Shown here piece after piece: positions 8,592-17,807 of a stretch of DNA of 64,000 nucleotides. The DNA lies in NCBI RefSeq assembly GCF_003752465.1, contig NZ_RKHJ01000001.1, forward strand, positions 682,001 through 746,000, written 5' to 3'. Every line of letters begins with the position of its first letter. Positions within the stretch are counted from its first letter, which is position 1. The stretch comes from Agrococcus jenensis (GTDB taxonomy: Bacteria > Actinomycetota > Actinomycetes > Actinomycetales > Microbacteriaceae). The notes under the pieces were generated by a model, which saw nothing but the letters and a program-made list of their open reading frames with translations, had not been told where the DNA came from and searched no databases. A program made the translations under genes and the position numbers.

Positions 8592-11093
8592 TCAGAGGCG
8601 ACCGACGCGGGTGACGCGCACGACGGCGGTGCCGGCCTCCGCGGATGCGGCGAGGTCGATCGACGCCCAGATGCGCCAGTCGTGGTCGCCGGCCGGGTCG
8701 GCGAGGATCTGCTGCGCCTCCCAGACGGACGGGCCCTCGTCGATCTGCAGCATCCGGGCGCTGCGCGCGTCCGCCCCGGTGCCGATCGACCCGTGCTCCT
8801 CGTAGTAGGCGTCGAGCGCCTCGCCCCAGGCATCGGCGCCGAAGCCCGCGGCCGCGTCGAGCTCGCCCAGCTCCTCGTGCTTGTCGAGCGCGGCGAGCTG
8901 CACGCGCCGGAACAGCTCGTTGCGCACGAGCACCCGGAACGCCCGCGGGTTCGCGACCACCGAGGGCGGCGGCGGCGGCGCGATCGGCGCCTCGCCGGGC
9001 GCGGCGGGATGCATGAGCTCCTCCCACTCGTCGAGCAGGCTCGAGTCGACCTGCCGCACGACCTCGCCGAGCCACTCGATGAGGTCGAGCAGCTCGTCGG
9101 TCTTGGCCTCGTCCGGCACCGTCTGGCGGATCGCGCGGTACGCATCCGACAGGTACCGCAGCACGAGCCCCTCGCTGCGGGCGAGCGCGTAGTGCTGCAC
9201 GTAGTCGGCGAACGTCATCGCCCGCTCCCACATGTCGCGCACCACCGACTTCGGCGACAGCGCGAAGTCCGACACCCACGGCTGCGACGATGCGAAGACC
9301 GCGAGCGCCTCGGTGAGCAGCTCGTCGAGCGGCTTCGGGTGCGTGACCGCCTCGAGCAGCTCCATGCGCTGGTCGTACTCGATGCCGTCGGCCTTCATCG
9401 CCGCGACCGCCTCGCCTCGCGCGAGGAACTGCTGCTGCGACAGGATCGGCCGCGGGTCGTCGAGCGTCGACTCGATCACCGAGATGACGTCGAGCGGATG
9501 CGTCGGGTCAGCCGGGTCGAGCATGTCGATGACCGCGAGCGCGAACGGCGACAGCGGCTGGTTGAGGGCGAAGTTCGGCTGCAGGTCGACGGTGAGGCGG
9601 ATGCGGTCGGGACCGCCGTGCGAATCGGCGTGCTGCTCGACGACGCCCGCGGTGCGCAGCGTGCGGTAGATCGCGAGCGCCCGGCGCTCCAGCGTCAGCT
9701 GCGACCGCCACGACTCGTGCGAGGAGGCGATGAGCTCGCGCATCTCGGCGAACGCGTCACCACCGCGGCCGATGACGTTGAGCAGCATCGAGTGGCTCAC
9801 CTGCATGTGCGAGGTGAGCGGCTCGGGCTCGGCGGCGATGAGCTTCTCGAACGACGGCTGACCCCACGAGACGAAGCCCTCGGGCGCCTTCTTGCGCACG
9901 AGCTTGCGGCGCTTCTTGGGGTCGTCGCCCGCCTTCGCGAGCATCTTCGCGTTGTCGGCCTCGTGCTCGGGCGCCTGCGCCACGACCGTGCCGGCGGTGT
10001 CGTAGCCGGCGCGGCCCGCGCGGCCCGCGATCTGGTGGAACTCGCGCGCCGAGAGCTGGCGCATCCGGGTGCCGTCGAACTTCGTCAGCCCGGTGAGCAG
10101 CACCGTGCGGATGGGCACGTTGATGCCGACGCCGAGGGTGTCGGTGCCGCAGATGACGCGCAGCAGCCCCTTCTGGGCGAGCTGCTCGACGAGCCGCCGA
10201 TACTTCGGCAGCATGCCGGCGTGGTGCACGCCGATGCCCGAGCGGACGAGCCGCGACAGCGTCTGCCCGAAGCGCGTCGTGAAGCGGAACTCGCCGATCG
10301 CGTCGGCGATCTGGTCGCGCTGCTCGCGGCTGATGATCTTCACCGAGGTGAGCGCCTGCGCGCGCTCGAGCGCCGCCGCCTGCGAGAAGTGCACGATGTA
10401 GACCGGCGCGCGCTGGGTGGAGAGCAGCTCCTCGATCGTCTCGTGCACGGGCGTCATGGCGTACTCGTACGAGAGCGGCACGGGCCGCTCGACGCCGGTG
10501 ACGACCGCGGTCTCGCGGCCGGTGCGGCGACTGAGGTCGTCGGCGATGCGGGTCACGTCGCCGAGCGTCGCCGACATCAGCACGAACTGCACGTGCGGCA
10601 GCGTCAGCAACGGCACCTGCCATGCCCAGCCGCGCTGCGGGTCGCCGTAGAAGTGGAACTCGTCCATGACGACCTGGTCGACGTCGGCTGCGTCGCCGTT
10701 GCGCAGCGCCAGGTTCGCGAGGATCTCCGCGGTGCAGCAGATGATCGGCGCATCCGCGTTCACCGAGGAGTCGCCCGTCACCATGCCGACCTTCTCGGCA
10801 CCGAAGATCTCGACGAGCGCGAAGAACTTCTCGCTCACGAGCGCCTTGATGGGCGCCGTGTAGAAGGTGCGCTTGCCCTGCGCGAGCGCGGCGAAGTGCG
10901 CGCCGGCCGCGACGAGCGACTTCCCCGTGCCGGTGGGCGTCGAGAGGATGAGGTTGGCGCCGCTGACGATCTCCATGAGCGCCTCCTCCTGCGCCGGGTA
11001 GAGCGGCAGTCCGCGCTCGGCCGACCAGGCGGCGAACGCCTCGAACGCGGCGTCGGAATCCCAGGTCGCTGGCGCGTGGTCGAGGAGGCTCAT
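8592..11093 (-). CDS. Ski2-like DEAD/DEAH-box helicase with DUF3516 C-terminal domain
   Basis: An 833-residue ATP-dependent helicase. Walker A is STPTGTGKS at 51-59, motif II DEFH at 144-147, motif III SAT at 174-176, and motif VI appears as QIAGRAGR near residue 358. The C-terminal half is the DUF3516-type region found with these actinobacterial Ski2-like proteins, probably acting in RNA turnover or remodelling. Length and domain order match the family. It is divergent from the zinc-SDR gene with about 45 nt between starts, so the promoters are packed together. Confidence 0.9.
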   Translation of the reverse strand: MSLLDHAPATWDSDAAFEAFAAWSAERGLPLYPAQEEALMEIVSGANLILSTPTGTGKSLVAAGAHFAALAQGKRTFYTAPIKALVSEKFFALVEIFGAEKVGMVTGDSSVNADAPIICCTAEILANLALRNGDAADVDQVVMDEFHFYGDPQRGWAWQVPLLTLPHVQFVLMSATLGDVTRIADDLSRRTGRETAVVTGVERPVPLSYEYAMTPVHETIEELLSTQRAPVYIVHFSQAAALERAQALTSVKIISREQRDQIADAIGEFRFTTRFGQTLSRLVRSGIGVHHAGMLPKYRRLVEQLAQKGLLRVICGTDTLGVGINVPIRTVLLTGLTKFDGTRMRQLSAREFHQIAGRAGRAGYDTAGTVVAQAPEHEADNAKMLAKAGDDPKKRRKLVRKKAPEGFVSWGQPSFEKLIAAEPEPLTSHMQVSHSMLLNVIGRGGDAFAEMRELIASSHESWRSQLTLERRALAIYRTLRTAGVVEQHADSHGGPDRIRLTVDLQPNFALNQPLSPFALAVIDMLDPADPTHPLDVISVIESTLDDPRPILSQQQFLARGEAVAAMKADGIEYDQRMELLEAVTHPKPLDELLTEALAVFASSQPWVSDFALSPKSVVRDMWERAMTFADYVQHYALARSEGLVLRYLSDAYRAIRQTVPDEAKTDELLDLIEWLGEVVRQVDSSLLDEWEELMHPAAPGEAPIAPPPPPSVVANPRAFRVLVRNELFRRVQLAALDKHEELGELDAAAGFGADAWGEALDAYYEEHGSIGTGADARSARMLQIDEGPSVWEAQQILADPAGDHDWRIWASIDLAASAEAGTAVVRVTRVGRL

Positions 11094-11137
11094 CCCGTCG
11101 ATCCTCCCGCACCACGCGCCGCTCGGTAGAATCTCCT

Positions 11138-12688
11138 GTGCTCCCCCATCATTCGGACCCGTCCGGCGTGCCCGCAGACCAGCCCGCGTCGCCCGATGCG
11201 GCAGCCGACGCAGCAGCGGAAGCGGCGCCCGCGACGCTCGACGCCGCCGACGTCGCCACGACCCTCCGCGTGCTCGAGACGCTCCACAGCATGGACCGCG
11301 ACGACCCGCACTACGTCGCGGTGCGGCAGGCGACCGCGAACATGTTCAAGGAGGTCAAGCTCGCGAGCCGCAAGGCGAAGCACGCGCGCATCCAGGCCGC
11401 CGACCGTGCCGTCGTCGCCGCGACCGCGACCGGCGCCCCCGACCGCATCGACGACGAGACGCGCGGCATCCCGCTCGCGACGCGTGCCGCGGCGCCCACC
11501 GCGGGCACGCTCATCAAGTCGCGCGGCTGCTACATCTGCAAGCAGCAGTACACGCTCGTGGACGCCTTCTACCACCAGCTCTGCCCTGCCTGTGCGGCCA
11601 CGAGCCACGCGAAGCGCGACGCCCGCACCGACCTCACCGGCAAGCGTGCGCTGCTCACCGGCGGCCGGGCGAAGATCGGCATGCACATCGCGCTGCGGCT
11701 GCTGCGCGACGGTGCCCACACGACGATCACGACGCGGTTCCCGCGGGATGCGGTGCGCCGCTTCTCGTCGCTCCCCGACTCTGCGGAGTGGCTGCACCGC
11801 CTCAAGGTTGTCGGCATCGACCTGCGCGACCCCGCGCAGGTGATCGGGCTCGCCGAGGAAGTCGCTGCCGCAGGTCCGCTCGACATCCTGATCAACAACG
11901 CCGCGCAGACCGTCCGCCGCTCCGCGGGCGCCTACGCGCCGCTCGTCGAGGCCGAGCTCGAGCCGCTGCCCGCCGCCGGGCCGAACGGCGGCCCGCTGCC
12001 CGAGCTCGTGACCTTCGGGCACACGAACGACGCGCATCCGCTCTCGCTCACCGCATCCGTCGCCGCGCACCCGGTGCTCGCGAGCACCGCCCGCACCGCC
12101 GACGAGCTCACCGCCGAGGCGATGGCGGCGGGCTCGAGCTCGCTCGAGCGGCTCGCGGCCGGCACCGCGATCGACGCCGGCGGACTCGTGCCCGACGAGG
12201 AGCACGTCAACTCGTGGACGCAGCACGTCGACCAGGTCGAGCCGCTCGAGATGCTCGAGGTGCAGCTCGCCAACATGACGGCGCCGTTCCTGCTGGTCTC
12301 GCGACTGCGGCCGTCGCTCGCCGCGTCGAGCGCCCGGCGCACCTACGTCGTGAACGTGTCGGCGATGGAGGGCGTCTTCGGCCGCGGCTACAAGGGCCCC
12401 GGCCACCCGCACACGAACATGGCGAAGGCCGCGCTCAACATGCTCACCCGCACGAGCGCACGCGAGATGTTCGAGAGCGACGGCATCCTCATGACCGCCG
12501 TCGACACGGGCTGGATCACCGACGAGCGGCCGCACTTCACGAAGGTGCGGCTCGCCGAGGAGGGCTTCCACGCCCCGCTCGACCTCGTCGACGGCGCCGC
12601 CCGCGTCTACGACCCGATCGTGCGCGGCGAGGCGGGCGAGGACCTCTTCGGCGTCTTCCTCAAGGACTACGCGCCCGGCTCCTGGTGA
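11138..12688 (+). CDS. SDR family oxidoreductase with N-terminal zinc-ribbon-like segment
   Basis: A 516-residue protein. Residues 1-125 are a helical extension, then a CxxC...CxxC pair (C131, C134, C149, C152) that could bind zinc, then an SDR domain with TGGRAKIG at 174-181 and an INNAAQ strand. In the catalytic region the sequence HTNMAKAALNM replaces the usual YxxxK, leaving Thr at the Tyr position and a conserved Lys. I recall the same HTNMAK form in plant and fungal relatives, so it looks like a real subfamily, not a mutation. The start is GTG, 5 nt after a TAGAAT -10 box (11127-11132): a leaderless message. Confidence 0.8.
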   Translation: MLPHHSDPSGVPADQPASPDAAADAAAEAAPATLDAADVATTLRVLETLHSMDRDDPHYVAVRQATANMFKEVKLASRKAKHARIQAADRAVVAATATGAPDRIDDETRGIPLATRAAAPTAGTLIKSRGCYICKQQYTLVDAFYHQLCPACAATSHAKRDARTDLTGKRALLTGGRAKIGMHIALRLLRDGAHTTITTRFPRDAVRRFSSLPDSAEWLHRLKVVGIDLRDPAQVIGLAEEVAAAGPLDILINNAAQTVRRSAGAYAPLVEAELEPLPAAGPNGGPLPELVTFGHTNDAHPLSLTASVAAHPVLASTARTADELTAEAMAAGSSSLERLAAGTAIDAGGLVPDEEHVNSWTQHVDQVEPLEMLEVQLANMTAPFLLVSRLRPSLAASSARRTYVVNVSAMEGVFGRGYKGPGHPHTNMAKAALNMLTRTSAREMFESDGILMTAVDTGWITDERPHFTKVRLAEEGFHAPLDLVDGAARVYDPIVRGEAGEDLFGVFLKDYAPGSW

Positions 12689-12738
12689 GCGCAGGTCGTG
12701 GTGAGCGCAGGTCCTGGTGACGACGTGACCGCGACTCG

Positions 12739-12963
12739 ATGACGCCCGCCGAGCTGCGGGCGCTGCCGCCCGGCACGCGCGTGGTCGTGCGCTACCGGCT
12801 GCACGGCGACTCGCACGGCGCCACGGATGCGCTCGGCGACCTGGTCGCCGTCGGCCCAGCGACGTGCACGGTCGCGACCCGTCGCGGCGAGGTCGTCATC
12901 GCGATCGCCGACATCGTGGCGGCGAAGACCGTGCCGCCGGCGCCGGAGCGGCGCCCGCGCTAG
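12739..12963 (+). CDS. Small SH3-like domain protein (similar to the N-terminus of Rv0428c-type acetyltransferases)
   Basis: A 74-residue protein with RVVVRYRLHGDSHGATDALGD, DLVAVGPATCTVATRRG and VVAAKTVPPAPERR segments (broken here for brevity). This pattern resembles the SH3-like N-terminal domain of actinobacterial Rv0428c-type GNAT proteins, but no acetyltransferase domain follows, so it is a stand-alone version or a remnant. A short direct repeat (GGTGAGCGCAGGTC) occurs just upstream at about 12683-12720. Confidence 0.55.
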   Translation: MTPAELRALPPGTRVVVRYRLHGDSHGATDALGDLVAVGPATCTVATRRGEVVIAIADIVAAKTVPPAPERRPR

Positions 12964-13046
12964 CCCCGCGGCGCAATCCACCGCGGGATCCCAGGCGGGC
13001 GGGGCTAGCGTGTACCCCGCAGCAGTCCGCGAGCAAGGAGAGCGTC

Positions 13047-13556
13047 ATGTCCCAGTACGACGACCCCAACGCAGCGCGTCGCGCCGACGCCGACGGCGAC
13101 GGCATCCCCGATCGCGCCGAGACCGAGCGACTCGACGACCGCGCGCAGCGCGACGGAGCGACCGCGTCCGACACCTCGACAGACCGCAGCGCGACGACGC
13201 GCGACGCGAGCACGCAGGCCGCGCCCACCGCCGTCGAGCCGAAGCGCGTGACGCTCGACCCCTCGCTCGACTCGCACCAGCGGCAGGGCGTGACCGGTGG
13301 CACGTGGATCGCGCTGATCCTCGGCACGCTCATCCTCGTGCTGCTGCTCATCTTCATCCTGCAGAACAACGTGCCCGCCGACTTCGCCTACTTCGGCTTC
13401 GCGTTCAACCTGCCGCTGGGCGTCGCGATGCTCTTCGCGGCGATCGCGGGCGTGCTCATCGCCGCGCTGCTCGGCTCGGTGCGCCTCTTCAAGCTGAGCC
13501 GTCGCGTGCGCAAGCTCGAGAAGGAGCGCGAGACCATCAAGCGCGCGATCCGCTAG
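13047..13556 (+). CDS. LapA-like (DUF1049) membrane protein
   Basis: A 169-residue protein: an acidic, Asp/Thr-rich N-terminal tail (1-80), two transmembrane helices (about 86-106 and 123-146) joined by the diagnostic FILQNNVPADFAYFGF segment, then a basic coiled C-terminus RVRKLEKERETIKRAIR. This is the layout of the LapA/DUF1049 family, known from E. coli as a lipopolysaccharide-assembly scaffold; in Gram-positives its role is unknown. AAGGAG at 13035-13040 fixes the start. Confidence 0.85.
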   Translation: MSQYDDPNAARRADADGDGIPDRAETERLDDRAQRDGATASDTSTDRSATTRDASTQAAPTAVEPKRVTLDPSLDSHQRQGVTGGTWIALILGTLILVLLLIFILQNNVPADFAYFGFAFNLPLGVAMLFAAIAGVLIAALLGSVRLFKLSRRVRKLEKERETIKRAIR

Positions 13557-13697
13557 CGCGGGCTCTCGGCGCGGGCCCAGCAGAGTTGCAGAAGATTCGC
13601 CTGTCCGGCGGTCGCGCGCGGGAGTAGCGTTCGGCGCACACCGTCGGGGCTGCGGCGGGTCGTGAGCACGACCGGCTCCGGCGCAGAGGGAGCCGTC

Positions 13698-14594
13698 ATG
13701 ATCCTGGTCTGCGGAGCCACGGGGCTGCTGGGCAGCCGGATCGTCGAGCACCTCGTCGAGGCGGAGCAGGCCGTGCGGGCGTTCGTCCGCCCCGACACGG
13801 ATGCGTCGGCCCTGCAGGCATCCGGCGTCACGATCGCGCGCGGCGACCTCCGCGGCCCGACGAGCGTGCGCGCCGCGCTCGCGGGCGTCGACACCGTCGT
13901 CACCTCTGCGAACGCGGTCAGCCGCATCCTCGACGGCGACAAGGACCTCACGATCGCGGATGTCGACCTCGCCGGCAACCTCGACCTCATCCGGGCGGCG
14001 AGCGAGGCGGGCGTGCGGCGGTTCGTGTTCGTCTCGGCGGCCGGGATGGGCCGGGGGCTCGAGCGCCTCGCGCCGCTCACCGAGGCGAAGTGGCACGCCG
14101 AGCAGGCGCTTGCGGCGTCGCCGATGCGGAGCGTCGTGGTGCGCAGCGACATGCTCATGGAGATCTGGCTCGAGCCGCTCTCGGGCATCGACCCGGGCAA
14201 CGGCAAGGCGGTCGTCTACGGGCGCGGGCAGGCTGCGCACCGCTACATCGCGGCCGACGACCTCGCGGCGCTCTGCGCGCACCTCGCGACCGTCGACGAC
14301 CCGCCTCGTGTGGTCGAGGTGGGCGGGCCGGAGGCGCTCACCCGCAACGAGGTCGTGGCAGCGTTCGCCGCGGCGGCCGGGCGGGAGCTGCGCGTGCGGC
14401 ACGTGCCACGCGGGGTGCTCGACCTCGCGTCGCGGGCATTGTGGAACATGAAGCCCGCGCTCGCGTCGATGCTCGCGATGGCGCTCTTCAGCGACACCCA
14501 CCCGAGCACGGCGGACGACGCACCGCTGCGCGCGGCCGGCATCGAGCCGCGCACGGCCTCCGACTACATCCGCGCATCCGTCGACGTCCGCTGA
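13698..14594 (+). CDS. NmrA-like NAD(P)-binding protein
   Basis: A 298-residue atypical SDR with GATGLLGSRI at residues 6-15, FVFVSAAGMG mid-protein and a C-terminal substrate-domain stretch (VGGPEALTRNEV). Such proteins bind NAD(P) and act as reductases or redox sensors. ATG 13698 is chosen for the GGGAG just upstream; an in-frame GTG at 13662 is possible but has no ribosome-binding site. It is followed by a 63-bp palindromic element. Confidence 0.82.
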   Translation: MILVCGATGLLGSRIVEHLVEAEQAVRAFVRPDTDASALQASGVTIARGDLRGPTSVRAALAGVDTVVTSANAVSRILDGDKDLTIADVDLAGNLDLIRAASEAGVRRFVFVSAAGMGRGLERLAPLTEAKWHAEQALAASPMRSVVVRSDMLMEIWLEPLSGIDPGNGKAVVYGRGQAAHRYIAADDLAALCAHLATVDDPPRVVEVGGPEALTRNEVVAAFAAAAGRELRVRHVPRGVLDLASRALWNMKPALASMLAMALFSDTHPSTADDAPLRAAGIEPRTASDYIRASVDVR

Positions 14595-14624
14595 CCGCCC
14601 TCCGCCTCGCCCGCTGCGCAGGAT

Positions 14625-14687
14625 CTCAACGGAGCGGGTGGTCGCGCGAGGGCACTATCGCCTCCTGCTACCAATCGCTCCGTTGAG
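14625..14687. repeat. 63-bp palindromic element, copy B2
   Basis: Starts CTCAACGGAG and ends CTCCGTTGAG. It lies between two genes in the same orientation (NmrA-like and aminopeptidase). It shares GCGCGAGGGCA and TCCTGC inner segments with copy B1. Confidence 0.85.
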
Positions 14688-14747
14688 ATCGACAGCGCTC
14701 GGTCGTGAGCGGGCGAGCGGACCGGTCGAGCGCCCGAGCGGGCTCGA

Positions 14748-14774
14748 TACGATCGGAGCCCGTCGCCCAGGAGG
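14748..14774 (+). promoter_or_regulatory. -10 box and ribosome-binding site of the aminopeptidase gene
   Basis: TACGAT at 14748-14753 is a good -10 box, and AGGAGG at 14769-14774 lies 7 nt before the GTG start at 14782. No convincing -35 was seen. Confidence 0.5.
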
Positions 14775-14781
14775 TCCCTTC

Positions 14782-16080
14782 GTGCCCGCAGCATCCGCGT
14801 CCGACACCGCCCGCGCCCACGCCGACGACCTCGCATCGTTCGTCGACGCGTCGCCGTCGAGCTACCACGCGGCCGCCGAGGTCGCCCGGCGCCTGCAGGA
14901 CGCCGGCTTCGCGGCGCTCGACGAGGCGGATGCGTGGCCCGAGGCCGCCGGCCGCTACCTGGTGGTGCGCGACGGCGCCGTCATCGCGTGGATCGTGCCC
15001 GCATCCGCGAGCGCCACGACGCCCGTGCGGGTGTTCGGCGCGCACAGCGACTCCCCCGGATTCAAGCTCAAGCCGCAGCCGTCCACCGGCCGGCTCGGCT
15101 GGCTGCAGGCGGGCGTCGAGGTCTACGGCGGCCCGCTGCTCAACTCGTGGCTCGACCGCGAGCTGCGCCTCGCCGGCCGGCTGGTGCTCGACGACGGCAG
15201 CCACGTGCTCGCCGACTCCGGGCCGCTGCTCCGGCTCCCGCAGCTGGCCATCCACCTCGACCGCGGCGCCAACGACGGGCTGACACTCGACAAGCAGGCG
15301 CACACGCAGCCGGTCTGGGGGCTCGGCTCGCCCGAGTCGGCGGACCTGCTGGCCGAGGTCGCCGCGTCGAGTGGCGTCGACGCCGCCCGCATCCGTGGCT
15401 TCGACCTCGTCACGGCCGACAGCGCCCGCGGCGCGGTGTTCGGCAAGGACGACGCCTTCTTCGCCGCCGGGCGGCTCGACGACCTCGCGAGCGTGCACGC
15501 CGGCACGGTCGCGCTCGCCACGGCCGCCGATGGCTTCGACGCCGCGCACATCCCGGTGCTCGCGGTGTTCGACCACGAGGAGATCGGCTCGGCGACCCGC
15601 TCCGGCGCGGCCGGCCCGTTCCTCGAGGACGTCCTCGAGCGCATCGGCCTCGCGCTCGGCGCGAGCCGTGAGGAGCGGATGCGCGCGCTCGCGGCGTCGT
15701 GGTGCGTCTCGAGCGACGTCGGCCACTCGGTGCATCCGAACTACGCCGAGAAGCACGACCCGCGGGTGCGGCCGGTGCTCGGCTCCGGCCCGATCCTGAA
15801 GATCAACGCGAACCAGCGCTACGCGACCGACGGCGCGGGTGCCGCCGCGTGGCAGGCGTGGTGCGACGAGGCCGGCGTGACGAGCCAGCCGTTCGTCTCG
15901 AACAACGCGGTGCCGTGCGGCTCTACGATCGGGCCGATCACGGCGACGCGGCTCGGCATCCGCACGGTCGACGTCGGCATCCCGATCCTGTCGATGCACT
16001 CGGCCCGCGAGCTCGCGGGCGTGAGCGACCTCCACGACCTCGCCAAGGTCGCCGGCACGTTCTTCACTGCGGCGGACTGA
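14782..16080 (+). CDS. M18 family aminopeptidase
   Basis: A 432-residue cytosolic metallo-aminopeptidase removing N-terminal, often acidic, residues from peptides. The two-zinc site is visible: H88 and D90 in FGAHSDSPGFKLKP, D233 in GRLDDLAS, H265-E266-E267 in FDHEEIGSATRSG, and a C-terminal SMHSARE. Length matches bacterial M18 (about 430). The GTG start is set by AGGAGG at 14769-14774. Confidence 0.92.
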   Translation: MPAASASDTARAHADDLASFVDASPSSYHAAAEVARRLQDAGFAALDEADAWPEAAGRYLVVRDGAVIAWIVPASASATTPVRVFGAHSDSPGFKLKPQPSTGRLGWLQAGVEVYGGPLLNSWLDRELRLAGRLVLDDGSHVLADSGPLLRLPQLAIHLDRGANDGLTLDKQAHTQPVWGLGSPESADLLAEVAASSGVDAARIRGFDLVTADSARGAVFGKDDAFFAAGRLDDLASVHAGTVALATAADGFDAAHIPVLAVFDHEEIGSATRSGAAGPFLEDVLERIGLALGASREERMRALAASWCVSSDVGHSVHPNYAEKHDPRVRPVLGSGPILKINANQRYATDGAGAAAWQAWCDEAGVTSQPFVSNNAVPCGSTIGPITATRLGIRTVDVGIPILSMHSARELAGVSDLHDLAKVAGTFFTAAD

Positions 16081-16107
16081 CCGCCGGACCACGGGAGCGA
16101 GCGGCGG

Positions 16108-17088
16108 ATGCGGGTCGACTACATCCTCCCGCTGCGGTGGGACGCCGACACGTCGCGGCGCGAGCTGGAGGAGCTGACCGCCTACCTCGCACGCCTGCGC
16201 GCGTGGGCGAATGTCGTGGTCGTCGATGGCTCCGACGCGCCCGTGTTCGCCGAGCATGATGCGGCGTGGTCTGGGCTGGTGCGCCACATCCCGCCGGAGG
16301 GGCCGCCATGCCCGAACGGCAAGGTGGCGGGGGTGCTGACCGGCATCCGCGCGACGCGGCGAGACCGCATCGTGATCGCCGACGACGACGTCCGCTACGA
16401 CGAGCGCGGGCTCGCGGAGGTGGTCCGCCGGCTGGACCGCGCCGGCATCGTCATGCCGCAGAACCACTTCCGGCCGCTGCCCTGGCACGCGCGGTGGGAC
16501 ACGGCGAGGTCGCTGCTCAACCGCGCGATCGGCGCCGACTACGCCGGCACGGTCGCGGTGCGGCGAGCGCTCGCGGCCGGCGGCTACCGCGGCGACGTGC
16601 TGTTCGAGAACCTCGAGCTGCTGCGCATGGTCGCGGCGCGCGGCGGGACGGTCGAGCGGGCGCGGGACCTCTTCGTCGAACGCCGGCCGCCGAGTGCACG
16701 GCACTTCCGGTCGCAGCGCGGGCGGCAGGCGTACGACTCGCAGGCGCAGCCCTGGCGGCTCACGGCCGAGCTCGCGCTGCTGCCCGCCCTGCTGCTGCAG
16801 GCCAGGGCGCCGCGCGCCTACCTCGCCTGGGCGGTTGCCGCCGTCGCCATCGCCGAGCGCGGACGACGCGTCGCCGGCGGTCGGCGGGTGTACGCGCCGA
16901 CCGCCGCGCTGTGGGCGCCGGCGTGGGTGGCCGAGCGGGCGGTCACGGCGTGGATCGCGCTCGCCTGGCGCGCGGCCGGAGGGGTGCCGTATGCCGGCGG
17001 TCGGCTGCGCTACGCGGCGTCGTCGAGGCGGGCGCTGCGTCGGGCCGAGCACTCCGGCACACCCGGAGCCGATCGACCCGTCTGCTGA
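16108..17088 (+). CDS. GT2-like glycosyltransferase with C-terminal membrane segments
   Basis: A 326-residue protein beginning with a GT-A fold (VVVVDGSD at 37-43, DDD at 92-94 as the likely metal and nucleotide-sugar site) and a later LFENLEL segment in place of the usual acidic motif. After about residue 220 come two or three hydrophobic segments, so it is probably anchored to the membrane and acts on a lipid or cell-wall glycan acceptor. It follows the aminopeptidase by 27 nt. Donor and acceptor unknown. Confidence 0.7.
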   Translation: MRVDYILPLRWDADTSRRELEELTAYLARLRAWANVVVVDGSDAPVFAEHDAAWSGLVRHIPPEGPPCPNGKVAGVLTGIRATRRDRIVIADDDVRYDERGLAEVVRRLDRAGIVMPQNHFRPLPWHARWDTARSLLNRAIGADYAGTVAVRRALAAGGYRGDVLFENLELLRMVAARGGTVERARDLFVERRPPSARHFRSQRGRQAYDSQAQPWRLTAELALLPALLLQARAPRAYLAWAVAAVAIAERGRRVAGGRRVYAPTAALWAPAWVAERAVTAWIALAWRAAGGVPYAGGRLRYAASSRRALRRAEHSGTPGADRPVC

Positions 17089-17097
17089 CCGCGCTGC

Positions 17098-17781
17098 TCA
17101 GCCGACCTGCAGCGCCGCCGCATCCTGCCGCCGCACGATCTCTTCGATCCAGATCGGCGCGAACGGCGACGTGCAGTTCGGCGGCGTCGGGTAGTCCTTC
17201 AGCACCTCGAGCCGCTCGCCGATCGCGATCGCCCGCGCGCGGTGCTCGGGGTGCGCGATGCCGATCGTCGCGAGGCACGTGTTCATCGCCCACTGCAGCC
17301 GGTCGGGCGCCTCGCGCATCTCGGCCTCGATCGTGTCGAGCAGCCCGTCGAGGTCGAGCCCCTCTGGTCGCTTGGCGACCCGCTCGCTCGTCAGCGCCCA
17401 TCCGGCGCTCGCGACCACCGGATCCGCGTCGTCGACCCACCGCAGCCGCAGCGCCTCGGCCTCCGGGTGCTTCTTCACGACGTAGTTCACGAGCCAGTCG
17501 TGCACCTTCGGCGCGCGCGCCTCGCGCAGCATGCGGTCGAGCTCGTCGCGCGAGTAGGCCTTCGGCCGGCAGATGAGCAGCGCGAGCAGCCGCGCGGCGG
17601 TCTCGTCTGTCGCCCACAGCGCGACCGCGAGCTCATGCTGCGTCTTCAACCGCTTCGCGATCGCGCGCAGCTTGCCGAGGTTGACGCCGTGGTCGTCGCC
17701 GTGGCGCTCGTTCACCTCGCGAGCGCGCGGGTCGTCGAGCGCGGCGAGCTCCGCCAGCAGGTCCGGCACGGTCTCCGACAT
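17098..17781 (-). CDS. AlkD-like DNA alkylation repair protein
   Basis: A 227-residue all-helical HEAT-like protein. RLKTQHELAVALWATDETAARLLA (split: residues 45-68), VHDWLVNYVVKKHPEA and the late WAMNTCLATIGIAHPEHR match the AlkD/PF08713 family that removes alkylated bases such as 7-methylguanine. AGGAGG is 5 nt before ATG 17781; an in-frame GTG directly upstream at 17784 is an alternative. It converges with the glycosyltransferase gene, only 9 nt apart. Confidence 0.75.
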   Translation of the reverse strand: MSETVPDLLAELAALDDPRAREVNERHGDDHGVNLGKLRAIAKRLKTQHELAVALWATDETAARLLALLICRPKAYSRDELDRMLREARAPKVHDWLVNYVVKKHPEAEALRLRWVDDADPVVASAGWALTSERVAKRPEGLDLDGLLDTIEAEMREAPDRLQWAMNTCLATIGIAHPEHRARAIAIGERLEVLKDYPTPPNCTSPFAPIWIEEIVRRQDAAALQVG

Positions 17782-17807
17782 CACGACCTCCTCGTGTCCC
17801 GCTCAGC

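Noticed and set aside
8682..11129. 815-codon open frame antisense to the helicase gene
   Set aside because: It is a shadow frame caused by high GC3; the helicase motifs on the minus strand are unambiguous.
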